A stretch of DNA of 64,000 nucleotides, taken from NCBI RefSeq assembly GCF_904426505.1, contig NZ_CAJGBN010000034.1, positions 248,001 through 312,000 of the forward strand, given 5' to 3'. This document shows, piece after piece, positions 55,219-63,584 of the stretch. The stretch is from Rubrivivax sp. A210 (GTDB taxonomy: Bacteria; Pseudomonadota; Gammaproteobacteria; Burkholderiales; Burkholderiaceae_C). The notes beneath the pieces were generated by a model. The model saw nothing but the letters and a program-made list of their open reading frames with translations. It was not told the origin of the DNA and ran no database searches. The translations under genes were made by a program, and so were the position numbers. The stretch's first letter is position 1. Every line of letters begins with the position of its first letter.

Positions 55219-55233
55219 TGGCACGCGGCTTGC
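55219..55233 (+). promoter_or_regulatory. Sigma-54 (-24/-12) promoter of pedF
   Basis: TGGCACGCGGCTTGC is a near-perfect -24/-12 element (TGGCAC-N5-TTGC), placing the transcript start near 55245, about 58 bp before the pedF ATG. Confidence 0.82.
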
Positions 55234-55302
55234 GGTAAGGGGAGTATCGCCCGCTTCCAAAAGCCGGCACCAGGATTTCAACCCCGGTCCCAGGAGACAA
55301 AC

Positions 55303-55782
55303 ATGTTGGCCCCCACCTCCCGTCTTGCCCGCCACGCCCTCGCCGGGCTGCTCACGGCCCTGCTGGCCGGTGCTGCCTGCGCCCATGGCGATGTCACGCC
55401 CCAGGCTGTCGACACCAAGGATTTGCCGACGCTGGGCGCCGACTGGCGCGGCGAGAACCCCTACCGCGCCCACCAGGGAGCGGTGAAGGTGGGCACCTCG
55501 GCCTACAACCAGAACTGCGCGCGCTGCCACGGCCTGGAAGCGGTGTCGGGCGGCATTGCCCCCGACCTGCGGCGCCTGGACAACGATTGCGCGACCCAGA
55601 AGGACGAGAAGAAGAAGGCGGCCTGCGTGAAAGAGATGGACGAATTCTTTGCCACCACCGTGCGGCGCGGGCGCACGCGCAATGGCGCCGTCTACATGCC
55701 GCCGTTTGAGGCCGTGCTCAACCAGGAAGCGGTGTGGGCCATCAAGGCCTATCTCGAAACGCGGCGCGAGAAGCCGCTGTGA
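55303..55782 (+). CDS. pedF: Cytochrome c-550 PedF
   Basis: Periplasmic monohaem cytochrome of 159 residues, electron acceptor of PQQ-dependent alcohol dehydrogenases. Signal peptide about 1-27; haem motif CARCH (72-76); axial Met in YMPPF (M132); extra cysteines C96 and C108 are typical of PedF and may form a disulfide. CAGGAGAC precedes the ATG. Its stop overlaps the next start (GTGA). Confidence 0.92.
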   Translation: MLAPTSRLARHALAGLLTALLAGAACAHGDVTPQAVDTKDLPTLGADWRGENPYRAHQGAVKVGTSAYNQNCARCHGLEAVSGGIAPDLRRLDNDCATQKDEKKKAACVKEMDEFFATTVRRGRTRNGAVYMPPFEAVLNQEAVWAIKAYLETRREKPL

Positions 55783-56627
55783 GCCGCGCCTGCGACGGTT
55801 CACGGCGCCGCTGGCTGGCCGCCGCGGCCCTGGGCTGTGCCGGGGTCGGCGCGGCCTCGGCGCAGGAGGAGTTGTCGGCGCTGGCCAGGGTGAAGCGGCG
55901 CGGGCGCCTGAGCGTGGGTCTCTACCAGGCCATGCCGCCCTTCCATGCCGACGGCAAGGGCATCGACGTCGAGCTGGCCCGCGCGCTGGCCGCCAAGCTG
56001 GGGGTCGAGTTCTCGCCGCTGGCCTTTCCGGCCGGCGAGAACATGGACGACGACCTGCGCAACATGGTCTGGCGCGGCCACTACCTGGGCTACGGCCCGG
56101 CCGACGTGCTGCTGCATGTTCCGGTGGACCGTCCGCTGATGGCGGCCAATCCGCGCGTGCAGATCTTTGGCCCCTATTACCGCGAACAGGTGATGCTGGC
56201 GCGCGACCGCAGCAAGTTGCCCGATCTGCCCTCGCTCGAGGCGCTGGGCCAGGGCGCGGTGGCCGTGCCCGGACTTTCGCTGGCCGGCTGGCTGCTGCTG
56301 GGCGCCGATGGTGGCCGTTACCGCGACCAGCTCAAGACCCGCTGGAAGGATGGCGCCGAGGCCGCGGCCGCGCTGCAGCGTGGCGAGGTCGTCGCCGCCG
56401 CGGGCCAGGGTTCGGAGCTGGAATCGGTGCTGGGCCGCGACGAGCGCTTCGTGATCGAGCCGCTGCCGCTGCCGCAGGCTCGCAATGGCTGGGTGGTGGG
56501 CATGGCGGTCAAGAAAGACGCCACCGATCTGGCCCATGCGCTGCAGGGCGCGCTCAACGAACTGGCCGCCGCCGGCAGCCTCAAGGAGATGTTCGCCAAG
56601 GGCGGCGTGCGCTGGCGTACACCCTGA
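55779..56627 (+). CDS. Quinoprotein dehydrogenase-associated periplasmic binding protein (MoxJ/PedG-like)
   Basis: Periplasmic solute-binding-like protein of 282 residues (family 3 fold; LARVKRRGRLSVGLYQAMPPF, GKGIDVELARALAAKLGVEF). A Tat-like or Sec signal covers residues 1-28 (SRRRWLAAAALG). Homologues sit beside quinoprotein dehydrogenases, such as MoxJ for methanol dehydrogenase, and are thought to help dehydrogenase assembly rather than transport. Start GTG at 55779 is coupled to pedF. Confidence 0.87.
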   Translation: MSRACDGSRRRWLAAAALGCAGVGAASAQEELSALARVKRRGRLSVGLYQAMPPFHADGKGIDVELARALAAKLGVEFSPLAFPAGENMDDDLRNMVWRGHYLGYGPADVLLHVPVDRPLMAANPRVQIFGPYYREQVMLARDRSKLPDLPSLEALGQGAVAVPGLSLAGWLLLGADGGRYRDQLKTRWKDGAEAAAALQRGEVVAAAGQGSELESVLGRDERFVIEPLPLPQARNGWVVGMAVKKDATDLAHALQGALNELAAAGSLKEMFAKGGVRWRTP

Positions 56628-56636
56628 ACGGCAGGC

Positions 56637-57563
56637 TCAGCTGCCGAAAAGCAGCGCGCCCACCGCTCGCGGATCGTTGACGGTGCGAACCATGTCGTAG
56701 GCCGCCTGGGCCTCGGGGTGGCGGCGGCGCAGCAGATTGAGCCATTGCTTCAGGCGCCCGGCACGGTGGCGCGGCGCCACATGGCCGGCGATGCGCTGCC
56801 AGAAGTGCGCCAGCACCGGCAGCAGTTCGCTCCATGACGGCACCGCGGCGCCCCGCAGCGCCAGCGCCAGGCCGGGGTCGGCCACGATGCCGCGGCCCAG
56901 CATCAGCGCGTCACAGCCGCTCTCGGCACGGCAGCGGCGGGCGTCGCCGGCGGTCCAGATCTCGCCGTTGGCCACCACCGGCATCGCCACTGCGGCGCGG
57001 ATGGCGGCGATGCGGTCCCAGTAAGCTGGCGGCCGGTAGCCCTGGACCTTGGTGCGCGCATGGACCACCAACTCGGCCGCGCCGGCGCTCTCGATGGCCC
57101 GCGCGCAGTCCAGCATGCGCGATTCGTCGCGATTGCCGATGCGCATCTTGGCCGTCACCGGCTGCGCCGGCGGCACCGCGCGGCGCACGGCGACGACGAT
57201 GGCGTGTACCAGTTCCGGCTCGTCAAGCAGCACGGCACCGCCGCGGTGGCGATTGACGATGGCTGCCGGGCAGCCGAAATTGAGGTCGACCCCGCCCGTT
57301 CCCAGCGAGGCCAGCCGCGCCGCGTTGTCGGCCAGGCAAGCCGGGTCGCTGCCCAGCAACTGCCCGCGCACCGGCGTGCCGGCGGCGGTGCGACCGCCGT
57401 TCAGCAGCTCGGGCACGATGCGCGTGAACACGCGCTCGGGCAGCAACTGGTCGGTGACGCGGATGAACTCCGAGACGCAGTGATCGATGCCGCCCACCCG
57501 CGTGAGGGCGTCGCGCAGGCTGTGGTCGAGAAGGCCCTCCATCGGGGCGAGCAGGATGCGCAT
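56637..57563 (-). CDS. dusC: tRNA-dihydrouridine(16) synthase
   Basis: Flavoenzyme of 308 residues reducing U16 of tRNA. Motifs: LLAPMEGLLDHSLRDALT at the N-terminus, the catalytic cysteine in NFGCPA, and KMRIG, VVHART and VVANGEI for FMN binding. DusC rather than DusA/B is suggested by the N-terminus and length. ATG at 57563; a longer frame is unsupported. The 271-bp gap to the next gene has two 12-bp tandem units (57585-57608) and otherwise nothing I recognise. Confidence 0.9.
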   Translation of the reverse strand: MRILLAPMEGLLDHSLRDALTRVGGIDHCVSEFIRVTDQLLPERVFTRIVPELLNGGRTAAGTPVRGQLLGSDPACLADNAARLASLGTGGVDLNFGCPAAIVNRHRGGAVLLDEPELVHAIVVAVRRAVPPAQPVTAKMRIGNRDESRMLDCARAIESAGAAELVVHARTKVQGYRPPAYWDRIAAIRAAVAMPVVANGEIWTAGDARRCRAESGCDALMLGRGIVADPGLALALRGAAVPSWSELLPVLAHFWQRIAGHVAPRHRAGRLKQWLNLLRRRHPEAQAAYDMVRTVNDPRAVGALLFGS

Positions 57564-57834
57564 GGCGCCATGATGCCCGAGCCCCGGCGTATGAATCGGC
57601 GTATGAACCGGGCTGCGAATTGGCATGCAAGCGCCGCCCTTTTCGGCGCGACGCGCCGCCGCCACGCTGGCACAGTACATCCCACGACAGGCGAGAACCG
57701 ACCGCAACACTGGGCGGAATACCGGAACCCGTGCCCGGCGCCTGAAGTACCCCCCGCCACCCGCCCCGGCCCAAACCGCGGCGGGTGTGCCTTTTGGGGC
57801 TTCCGCAAGGCCTGGCCCGGTCTTGCGCCGCCGA

Positions 57835-58845
57835 TCAGGCCGCCAAAAGCTCAGGTTGGCTGATCCTGAGCGCGGCCGGGCGACGCAGCGGCGCCGGCGT
57901 GGCGGCTCGCCCCTGATCGGCCATTTCCTGCAGCAGTGCCGCGCAGCGCACCTCGCCCAGGCTGAGCACGAAGTGCTGCCAGCGCCGCTGGACGCGCTCG
58001 AGCAGCCAGGCGTCTTCGAGAGCCTGGCCCAACGTGTGCGGGTCGCTGCCGGCCTCGAGCACGCGAGGCGTCAGCGCGCCGACGAAGAAGAGGAAGTCGT
58101 GGCGCAGCGCCTGCTCGGGCAGGCGCTCGGCCAGGCCGCGGCAGCGCGCCGCCCAGCCGGGCTTCAGGAACAGGGAGGTCACCCTCAGCTGCAGGCGCTG
58201 CACCGGGTTGCACAGCTCAACCCCGGGCGGCGGCAGCAAGGCCAGCGGCAGGCGCGTGGCGGTGGCAAAGTGCAGCGGCGTGGCGAAGGCGCGCAGCGCG
58301 GTGAGGCGCCACCAGGCGCCGGCATCGAGCCCGTCCACCTCGGTGCAGCCCAGCTGTGCGGCGCGTGCGCGGCGCCACAGCGCATCGACATCGAGCCCGT
58401 CCCAAGCCTTGGCGGCACGCCGGCTGAGCGTGGCCAGGCGGCCCGCTGCCCAGGCCGCGGCCGGCGCCAGCGGCTCGATCACCGCGGCATCGGGCTGGTT
58501 CGCGGCGCCCCCCAGTGGCAGGCGCAGCACCGGGCAATGCGTGGCCTGCAGCCGCGCCACGACCTCGGGCGTGACCTCGTCGGCGTCGAGCGTCGCGGCT
58601 TCTTGCCAGGCGCGCAGGCGCAGCTGCAGCCACTGCCTCGTGGCGCGCGACGAGGCCGGCACGCGGCGGCCGAACACGGCCTTGCCGGCCATCCAGCCCT
58701 GGCAGACCGCGCCGCCCTGCTGCAGCAGCCCGGCCGCAGGCACGAGGCCAAGGTGGGCGTGGTCCCAGCCGATGTCGAAGCCGGCACGGTCGGCGACCAC
58801 GGGGGCAGGGTGGGGCAGCGGCAAGGGCAGGGCAACCTGGTTCAT
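57835..58845 (-). CDS. Conserved-looking hypothetical protein
   Basis: Protein of 336 residues, Ala/Leu-rich, with no signal peptide and no clear membrane segment. I do not recognise the family. It has a dense pattern of Trp and Arg (for example AWQEAATLD, RRWQHFVLSLGEV) and two cysteines. Codon use is like that of neighbours, so it is probably a real gene. Start ATG at 58845 has GGAGACGA upstream on the minus strand. No neighbour suggests a role: dusC lies downstream and a VanZ-like gene upstream on the same strand. Confidence 0.6.
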   Translation of the reverse strand: MNQVALPLPLPHPAPVVADRAGFDIGWDHAHLGLVPAAGLLQQGGAVCQGWMAGKAVFGRRVPASSRATRQWLQLRLRAWQEAATLDADEVTPEVVARLQATHCPVLRLPLGGAANQPDAAVIEPLAPAAAWAAGRLATLSRRAAKAWDGLDVDALWRRARAAQLGCTEVDGLDAGAWWRLTALRAFATPLHFATATRLPLALLPPPGVELCNPVQRLQLRVTSLFLKPGWAARCRGLAERLPEQALRHDFLFFVGALTPRVLEAGSDPHTLGQALEDAWLLERVQRRWQHFVLSLGEVRCAALLQEMADQGRAATPAPLRRPAALRISQPELLAA

Positions 58846-58929
58846 CGTCGTCTCCGGTGCGCCCCGGGCGGCATGCCCGGCGTCGTGGAGACAGTCTCGC
58901 GCCCCGGTGGCTCAGAAGATGAGCCAGTA

Positions 58930-59310
58930 TCAGGGCCGCTTCAAATGCCGCAACGCCGCCGCCGCGGCCAGCCCGAGCGCGATGCCGGCGCCATCAGCCA
59001 GCAGGTCGGGCCATTCGCCGCTGCGTCCGGGCAGTTGTGTCTGCACCAGTTCGATGAAGCCGCCATAGGCCAGCAAGCCCGCTGCCGCGGCGACTGCCTG
59101 CCTGCGCGCCGGCGTCAATCCCAGGCAGGCGACGGCCGCCAGCGTGGCAAAGGCCAGCAAGTGGTTGATCTTGTCCCCCTGCGGCAACTGGTTGTCGGGC
59201 GGATGGGGCATGAAGGCCAGCCAGGAGACGGCCATCAGCAAGGCCAGCAGCAGCACCCGCCAGGGCCTGCGCCAGGCCGGATCGTGCAATAAGACTTGCA
59301 ATGTCGGCAT
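58930..59310 (-). CDS. VanZ-like membrane protein
   Basis: Inner-membrane protein of 126 residues with four hydrophobic segments. The VanZ/phosphotransbutyrylase-like pattern is seen in GDKINHLLAFATLA, FIELVQTQLPGRSGEWPDLLADGAGIALG. Function is unknown for most family members. ATG 59310 is chosen; an ATG at 59334 would add 8 residues and overlap the tRNA promoter. Neither has a good ribosome site. Confidence 0.78.
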   Translation of the reverse strand: MPTLQVLLHDPAWRRPWRVLLLALLMAVSWLAFMPHPPDNQLPQGDKINHLLAFATLAAVACLGLTPARRQAVAAAAGLLAYGGFIELVQTQLPGRSGEWPDLLADGAGIALGLAAAAALRHLKRP

Positions 59311-59319
59311 GGGCCAATT

Positions 59320-59347
59320 TTGGCGCAGTCGCATCTCTGTGTAGAAT
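59320..59347 (+). promoter_or_regulatory. tRNA-Thr promoter
   Basis: -35 TTGGCG (59320-59325), 16-bp spacer, -10 TAGAAT (59342-59347), about 48 bp before the mature tRNA. Confidence 0.6.
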
Positions 59348-59394
59348 CTTGGGCTGTTCTGACCTCAGGTGCTGGCAAGCGCCGCGGGTCTTGC

Positions 59395-59470
59395 GCCGGT
59401 GTAGCTCAGTTGGTAGAGCAGCGCATTCGTAATGCGAAGGTCGCCAGTTCGATTCCGGCCACCGGCACCA
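59395..59470 (+). tRNA. tRNA-Thr(CGT)
   Basis: 76-nt cloverleaf: acceptor GCCGGTG pairs with CACCGGC, discriminator A and encoded CCA; D arm GCTC/GAGC; anticodon loop TTCGTAA with anticodon CGT reading ACG (Thr); T arm GCCAG/CCGGC with one mismatch, loop TTCGATT. The anticodon arm is the same as in the E. coli Thr-CGT tRNA. A strong terminator follows. Confidence 0.96.
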
Positions 59471-59483
59471 GAAAATAGCAGTA

Positions 59484-59522
59484 AAAACAAGGGCTTGGCT
59501 TCGGCTAGGCCCTTTGTTTTTT
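59484..59522 (+). terminator. Intrinsic terminator after tRNA-Thr
   Basis: Imperfect stem CAAGGGCTTGGC with GCTAGGCCCTTTG around a TTCG loop, followed by a run of six T. It can also act on the opposite strand because an A-run precedes it. The remaining 155 bp before the rhodanese gene include a TTGCAG/TAATGA pair that may be its promoter, not convincing. Confidence 0.85.
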
Positions 59523-59678
59523 GGGGCCGCGTAACAGCGTCCCAGTCGGGCTGTCTTGGCAAGACTTGTTGCAGGTCAAGTCATACCCTTGGGGGTAATG
59601 ATCCACTGGAGGCCTGCGTCACCGAGCGAGGGCTCGATCCTGAGCCCGCCCGCCCGGCACGCCTGACCGGGAGTCGTC

Positions 59679-61058
59679 ATGAAACGCAAGATTCGAGTGG
59701 CCCTTGGCGCCCTCACCACTGCCCTGGTGCTGCTGCCGGCGGCAAGAGCACAGGCGCCAGCCGCCAAGCCGGCAATGCCGGCTGTCTGCACCTCTTGCCA
59801 CAAGGCCCAGGCCGACGTGATACGGGGCTACTTTGACAACGTGGCCTTCAAGTCGCAGTCCATCCAGCTCGGCCTGGTCACGGCCACCGAGATCGTGCGC
59901 TTCGACCCCAAGACGATCAAGGTCGTCGATGCCGGCGTGGCCAAGACGGCCGAGCACCTGCGCGAGGTCAAGAAGGGCCACGAGGCGCGCATCGAGTACA
60001 CCGAGAAGGATGGCGTCAAGACCGCGAGCCTGATCGAGTTCAAGGGCCCCATCGACATCGCCCAGGACAAGCTGGTGTTCTACCCCGAGATCGAGCGCCT
60101 GGTGGCTGCCGGGCCGGCTGCCGGCGGCTACACCCTGGTCGATTCGCGCCCGCTGCCGCGCTTCCAGGAAGGCACCATCCCCGGCTCCATCAACCTGCCC
60201 TATCCGGCCTTTGACAAGTTCCTCGACCGCCTGCCCAAGGACAAGGACAAGCTGCTGATCTTCTTCTGCCAGGGTGTCACCTGCATGATGAGCCCGAGCT
60301 CGCTGCGGCGCGCCGAAAAGATGGGCTACACCAAGGTGCGCGTCTACCGCGAGGGCTGGCCCGAGTGGACCGAGAAGAACGTCGGCAGCCTCGCACCACA
60401 GTTCCTGAAGGAAGCCTGGATCGACAAGGGCATTCCGCATGTGCTGATCGACGCCCGCCCCGCGCTCGAGATGGCACGCGGCCACATCCCCGGCGCAGTG
60501 GCCATCACGCCGGAGCAGATCAAGGCGGCGCTGAAGCAGTTCCCGGCCAAGGCGCTGAAGCCGCCCTTCATGGTCTATGACGGTGGCGATGGCAAGGCGG
60601 CGCAGGCGCTGGCACGCCAGATCACGGCCGCCGGCTATCCGCTGGTCAACGTCGTGCCGGGCGGCCTGGAGGCCTGGACCCGCCTGGGCTACACCACCGT
60701 GGCCGGCGTGCCCGTCACGACGGTGGCCTACGTGCCCAAGCCGCGCCCCGGCGAGATCGCGGTGGAGGAGTTCAAGAAGCTCGCCGCCGCCACGCCCGCC
60801 AACGTGCTGATCCTCGACGTGCGCAACACTGACGAGGCCAATGCCGGCATGATCAACGGCGCGATGCTCATCCCCGACGAGGAAATTGCCGCGCGCATGG
60901 CCGAAATCCCCAAGGGCAAGCGCATCATCACCCATTGCTCGACCGGCGTGCGCGCCGAGATGGCGTACCACAAGCTCAAGGCCGCCGGCTATGACGTGGG
61001 CTTCGTCAAGGCCGACCTGTCCATCGACAAGAAGGGCGTGCTGAAGCTCAAGAGCTGA
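59679..61058 (+). CDS. Periplasmic multi-rhodanese protein with CxxCH haem motif
   Basis: Exported protein of 459 residues: Sec signal (1-24, ARAQ), then CTSCH (37-41), a c-type haem attachment motif, then three rhodanese-like domains. The first (about 135-235) has a cysteine at the active loop (C197, FFCQGVTC); the second (about 250-345) has Asp301-Gly in place of the cysteine and is probably inactive; the third (about 360-450) has C420 in THCSTGVRAE. A role in periplasmic sulfur transfer linked to electron flow is possible. GGGAG lies before the ATG. Confidence 0.8.
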   Translation: MKRKIRVALGALTTALVLLPAARAQAPAAKPAMPAVCTSCHKAQADVIRGYFDNVAFKSQSIQLGLVTATEIVRFDPKTIKVVDAGVAKTAEHLREVKKGHEARIEYTEKDGVKTASLIEFKGPIDIAQDKLVFYPEIERLVAAGPAAGGYTLVDSRPLPRFQEGTIPGSINLPYPAFDKFLDRLPKDKDKLLIFFCQGVTCMMSPSSLRRAEKMGYTKVRVYREGWPEWTEKNVGSLAPQFLKEAWIDKGIPHVLIDARPALEMARGHIPGAVAITPEQIKAALKQFPAKALKPPFMVYDGGDGKAAQALARQITAAGYPLVNVVPGGLEAWTRLGYTTVAGVPVTTVAYVPKPRPGEIAVEEFKKLAAATPANVLILDVRNTDEANAGMINGAMLIPDEEIAARMAEIPKGKRIITHCSTGVRAEMAYHKLKAAGYDVGFVKADLSIDKKGVLKLKS

Positions 61059-61137
61059 GCGCCAGTCACCCCTCCATCATGCCCAAGCCGCCCTGCCGTC
61101 CCGAGCCCGCGCCGCCCGCCCCCAGGGTGGCGGCCTG

Positions 61138-62283
61138 ATGCGGCGGCGCCTGCTGTGGACGGCGGCGGCCGGCCTGGTGGTCCTTGCTGCCGCCGGTGCC
61201 GCGGCCTGGCGCCATGGCCGCGCCATCGAAAGGCCGCTGGCCACGGTGGCCGAGGGCACGGTGGCGGTGCGCGTGACGGGCCCGGGCACGGTGCAGGCGC
61301 GCGTCGCGGTGACGCTGGGTGCCCGCATCGCTGCCAGCGTGACGCAGATGAATGCCGACGTGGGCGACGCCGTGCGTCAGGGCCAGCTGTTGGTGCTGCT
61401 GGACGACCGCGACCTTGAAGCCCGCCGCGGCGTCGTCAGCGGCCAACAGGAGGCGCTGCAGCGCAACACCGAGGCCGCCGCCGCAGCGCTGGCCAAGGCC
61501 GAGGCCGAACGGGAGCTGGCGCGCAGCCGGCACGGACGCGATGCCGATCTGCTGGCGCGCGGCTTCGTCTCGGCCGCGGCGCTGGACGCTTCCCATGCCG
61601 GCTTGGCCGCCGCCGCCGCCGGCGTCGACGCGGCGCGCGCCGCCCTGGCCGCGCGCACGGCCGATGCGCGCTCGCTGGCGCAGGAGGCGCGCCTGGCCGA
61701 CACCGTGCGCTCGCATGCGCGCGTGCTCGCGCCCATGGATGCCATCGTCGTGCAGCGCACGGCCGAGCCCGGCAGCACTGTGGTGCCGGGCTCGCCGCTG
61801 CTGAAGCTGGTTGTCCCGCGCTCGCTGTGGGTGGCCACGCGCATCGACGAGGCCGTGGTCGGCCGCGTCCAGCCCGGCCAGCCGGCCACCATCCGCCTGC
61901 GCAGCGGCGAGACTCTGGCCGGCCGCGTGGCGCGCATCGCCCGTCAGTCCGACGCCGCCACGCGCGAGCTCGAGGTCGACGTCGCCTTCGACAACCCGCC
62001 GCAGCGCTTTGCCATCGACCAGGAAGCCGAGGTCGGCATCGAGGTCGGCCAGGACCGCGGCCTGCGCGTGCCGCTGGCGGCGCTGGCGCGCGACCGCGCG
62101 GGCCACCAGGGTGTGTGGCTGGTGCTGGACGGGGCCGCCCGTTTCCAGGCGGTCGAGACCGGCGCCGCCGACGCGCAGCATGTACTCGTGCGCCAGGGCC
62201 TGAGGGCGGGCCAGACGGTCGTCGCCGTGGCCGCCGGCGTGGCCGAAGGCCAGCGTGTGCAGGCCGCAGCGCCCCAGCGCTGA
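61138..62283 (+). CDS. HlyD-type membrane fusion protein of an ABC exporter
   Basis: Periplasmic adaptor of 381 residues with one N-terminal helix (about 6-24), a lipoyl-like barrel (TGPGTVQARVAVTLGARI), a long alpha-helical hairpin (about 95-190, Ala-rich) and a C-terminal beta-barrel. It links an inner-membrane exporter to the outer membrane or periplasm. Followed after 27 bp by a permease and then an ATPase, the DevB-DevC-DevA/MacAB order. The 79 bp after the rhodanese gene hold no terminator. Confidence 0.9.
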   Translation: MRRRLLWTAAAGLVVLAAAGAAAWRHGRAIERPLATVAEGTVAVRVTGPGTVQARVAVTLGARIAASVTQMNADVGDAVRQGQLLVLLDDRDLEARRGVVSGQQEALQRNTEAAAAALAKAEAERELARSRHGRDADLLARGFVSAAALDASHAGLAAAAAGVDAARAALAARTADARSLAQEARLADTVRSHARVLAPMDAIVVQRTAEPGSTVVPGSPLLKLVVPRSLWVATRIDEAVVGRVQPGQPATIRLRSGETLAGRVARIARQSDAATRELEVDVAFDNPPQRFAIDQEAEVGIEVGQDRGLRVPLAALARDRAGHQGVWLVLDGAARFQAVETGAADAQHVLVRQGLRAGQTVVAVAAGVAEGQRVQAAAPQR

Positions 62284-62310
62284 AGCACGCGGCGCAGCGG
62301 CACGGCAGCC

Positions 62311-63504
62311 ATGGAACTCGCGCTCAAGGACATCCGGCGCCACCTGGGCAAGTTCCTGTCCACCATCGTCGGCGTGGCCCTGCTGCTGGCCATCGTGCTG
62401 GTGATGAACGGCATCTACCAGGGCAATATCCAGGACGGAGTCTGGCTCATCGAGAACACGGCCACCGACCTGTGGGTGGTGGAGCGCGGGCGCGGCGGCC
62501 CCTTCAACGAACCCTCGCGCCTGCCGCAGGACAGTTGGAAGAGTGTGGCCGCCACGCCCGGCGTGGCGCGCGCCAGCCCGCTGGCCCTGTACACGGCGCA
62601 GCGCCCCATCGCCGGCCGCGAGCAGCAGTTCACCCTCGTCGGCTACGACATCTTCGGCGGCCAGGGCGGCCCCGGCCGCCTGGCCCAGGGCCGCGCCATC
62701 GCCGCACCGCACTATGAGCTGGTGGCCGACGCCAAGCTCGGTCTGCGCCTGGGCGAGCGTGTCGACCTGGGCAGTGACGCCTACACCGTGGTCGGGCTCA
62801 CGCAGGGCGCGGTCGATGCGGGCGGCAACCCGCTGGTCTATCTCGCGCTGGCCGATGCGCAGAAGGTGCAGTTCGAGCAGGACCCGCGCGCCCTTCAGAC
62901 CGCCACCGCGGCCAATCTGCAGCGGCTGGAGCGCGCCGGCTCCAATGCCGAGCAGGCCGCCCGCCTGTTGCCGCTGCTGGCCACCAGCGGCAACAGCATC
63001 AATGCCGTGCTGGTGCGCCTGGCCCCGGGCGCCGATGGCGCGGCCGTGGCGCGCCACATCCGCGACTGGCTCTACCTCGACGTCTACACCAGCGCCGAGG
63101 AACGTGCCCTCATGCTGGACGGCAAGCTGGCGCGGATGTCGGCCGTGCTGGGCTTGTTCCGCACGTTGCTGGTGCTGGTCTCCATCGTCATCATCGCCCT
63201 CATCGTTTATGTGCTGACGATCGAAAAGATACGGTCCATCGCCACGCTCAAGCTGATCGGTGCGCCCAACGGGCTCATCGTGCGGCTGATCATGACGCAG
63301 TCGTTGTTGCTCACGCTGGCCAGCTTCGCCCTCGCTTATGCCCTGCGCGAGCTGATCGCGCCGGGCTTCCCGCGCACCCTGGCCTTCGTCGCGCCCGAGA
63401 CCGCCATCACTTTCGCGGTGATGCTGGCCGGCGGCGTGCTGGCCAGCCTGATGGCGGTGTGGCACGCGCTGCGCACGCCGGCCCAGCTGGCACTGGGCGG
63501 CTGA
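62311..63504 (+). CDS. FtsX-like ABC transporter permease
   Basis: Inner-membrane permease of 397 residues with the MacB/DevC layout: helix 1 (about 15-36), a large periplasmic domain to about residue 280, then three helices (about 287-310, 325-345, 357-385). MELALKDIRRHLGKFLSTIVG is the typical start. Substrates of this group are lipids, peptides or lipoproteins; none can be assigned here. It ends directly at the intergenic repeat. Confidence 0.9.
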   Translation: MELALKDIRRHLGKFLSTIVGVALLLAIVLVMNGIYQGNIQDGVWLIENTATDLWVVERGRGGPFNEPSRLPQDSWKSVAATPGVARASPLALYTAQRPIAGREQQFTLVGYDIFGGQGGPGRLAQGRAIAAPHYELVADAKLGLRLGERVDLGSDAYTVVGLTQGAVDAGGNPLVYLALADAQKVQFEQDPRALQTATAANLQRLERAGSNAEQAARLLPLLATSGNSINAVLVRLAPGADGAAVARHIRDWLYLDVYTSAEERALMLDGKLARMSAVLGLFRTLLVLVSIVIIALIVYVLTIEKIRSIATLKLIGAPNGLIVRLIMTQSLLLTLASFALAYALRELIAPGFPRTLAFVAPETAITFAVMLAGGVLASLMAVWHALRTPAQLALGG

Positions 63505-63584
63505 AATGAAGCCCCCACGCTTCACTTCGTTCGCTGCCCCGTGGGGGGCTCTCGGTACCTTCGGAACGGCCGGGCGGAACTGAG
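63505..63584 (+). repeat. Intergenic repeat, copy C
   Basis: Fills the gap between the permease stop and the ATPase GTG. It shares CCCCCACGCT, CGTTCGCTGCCCC, ACCTTCGGAACGGCCGGGCG and ACTGAG with copies A and B, with a shorter central hairpin. The 9-bp arms next to the start codon are imperfect here. Confidence 0.85.

Noticed and set aside
57585-57608. Two 12-bp tandem units in the dusC leader
   Set aside because: Only two units, one base different; too little for a repeat array or CRISPR.
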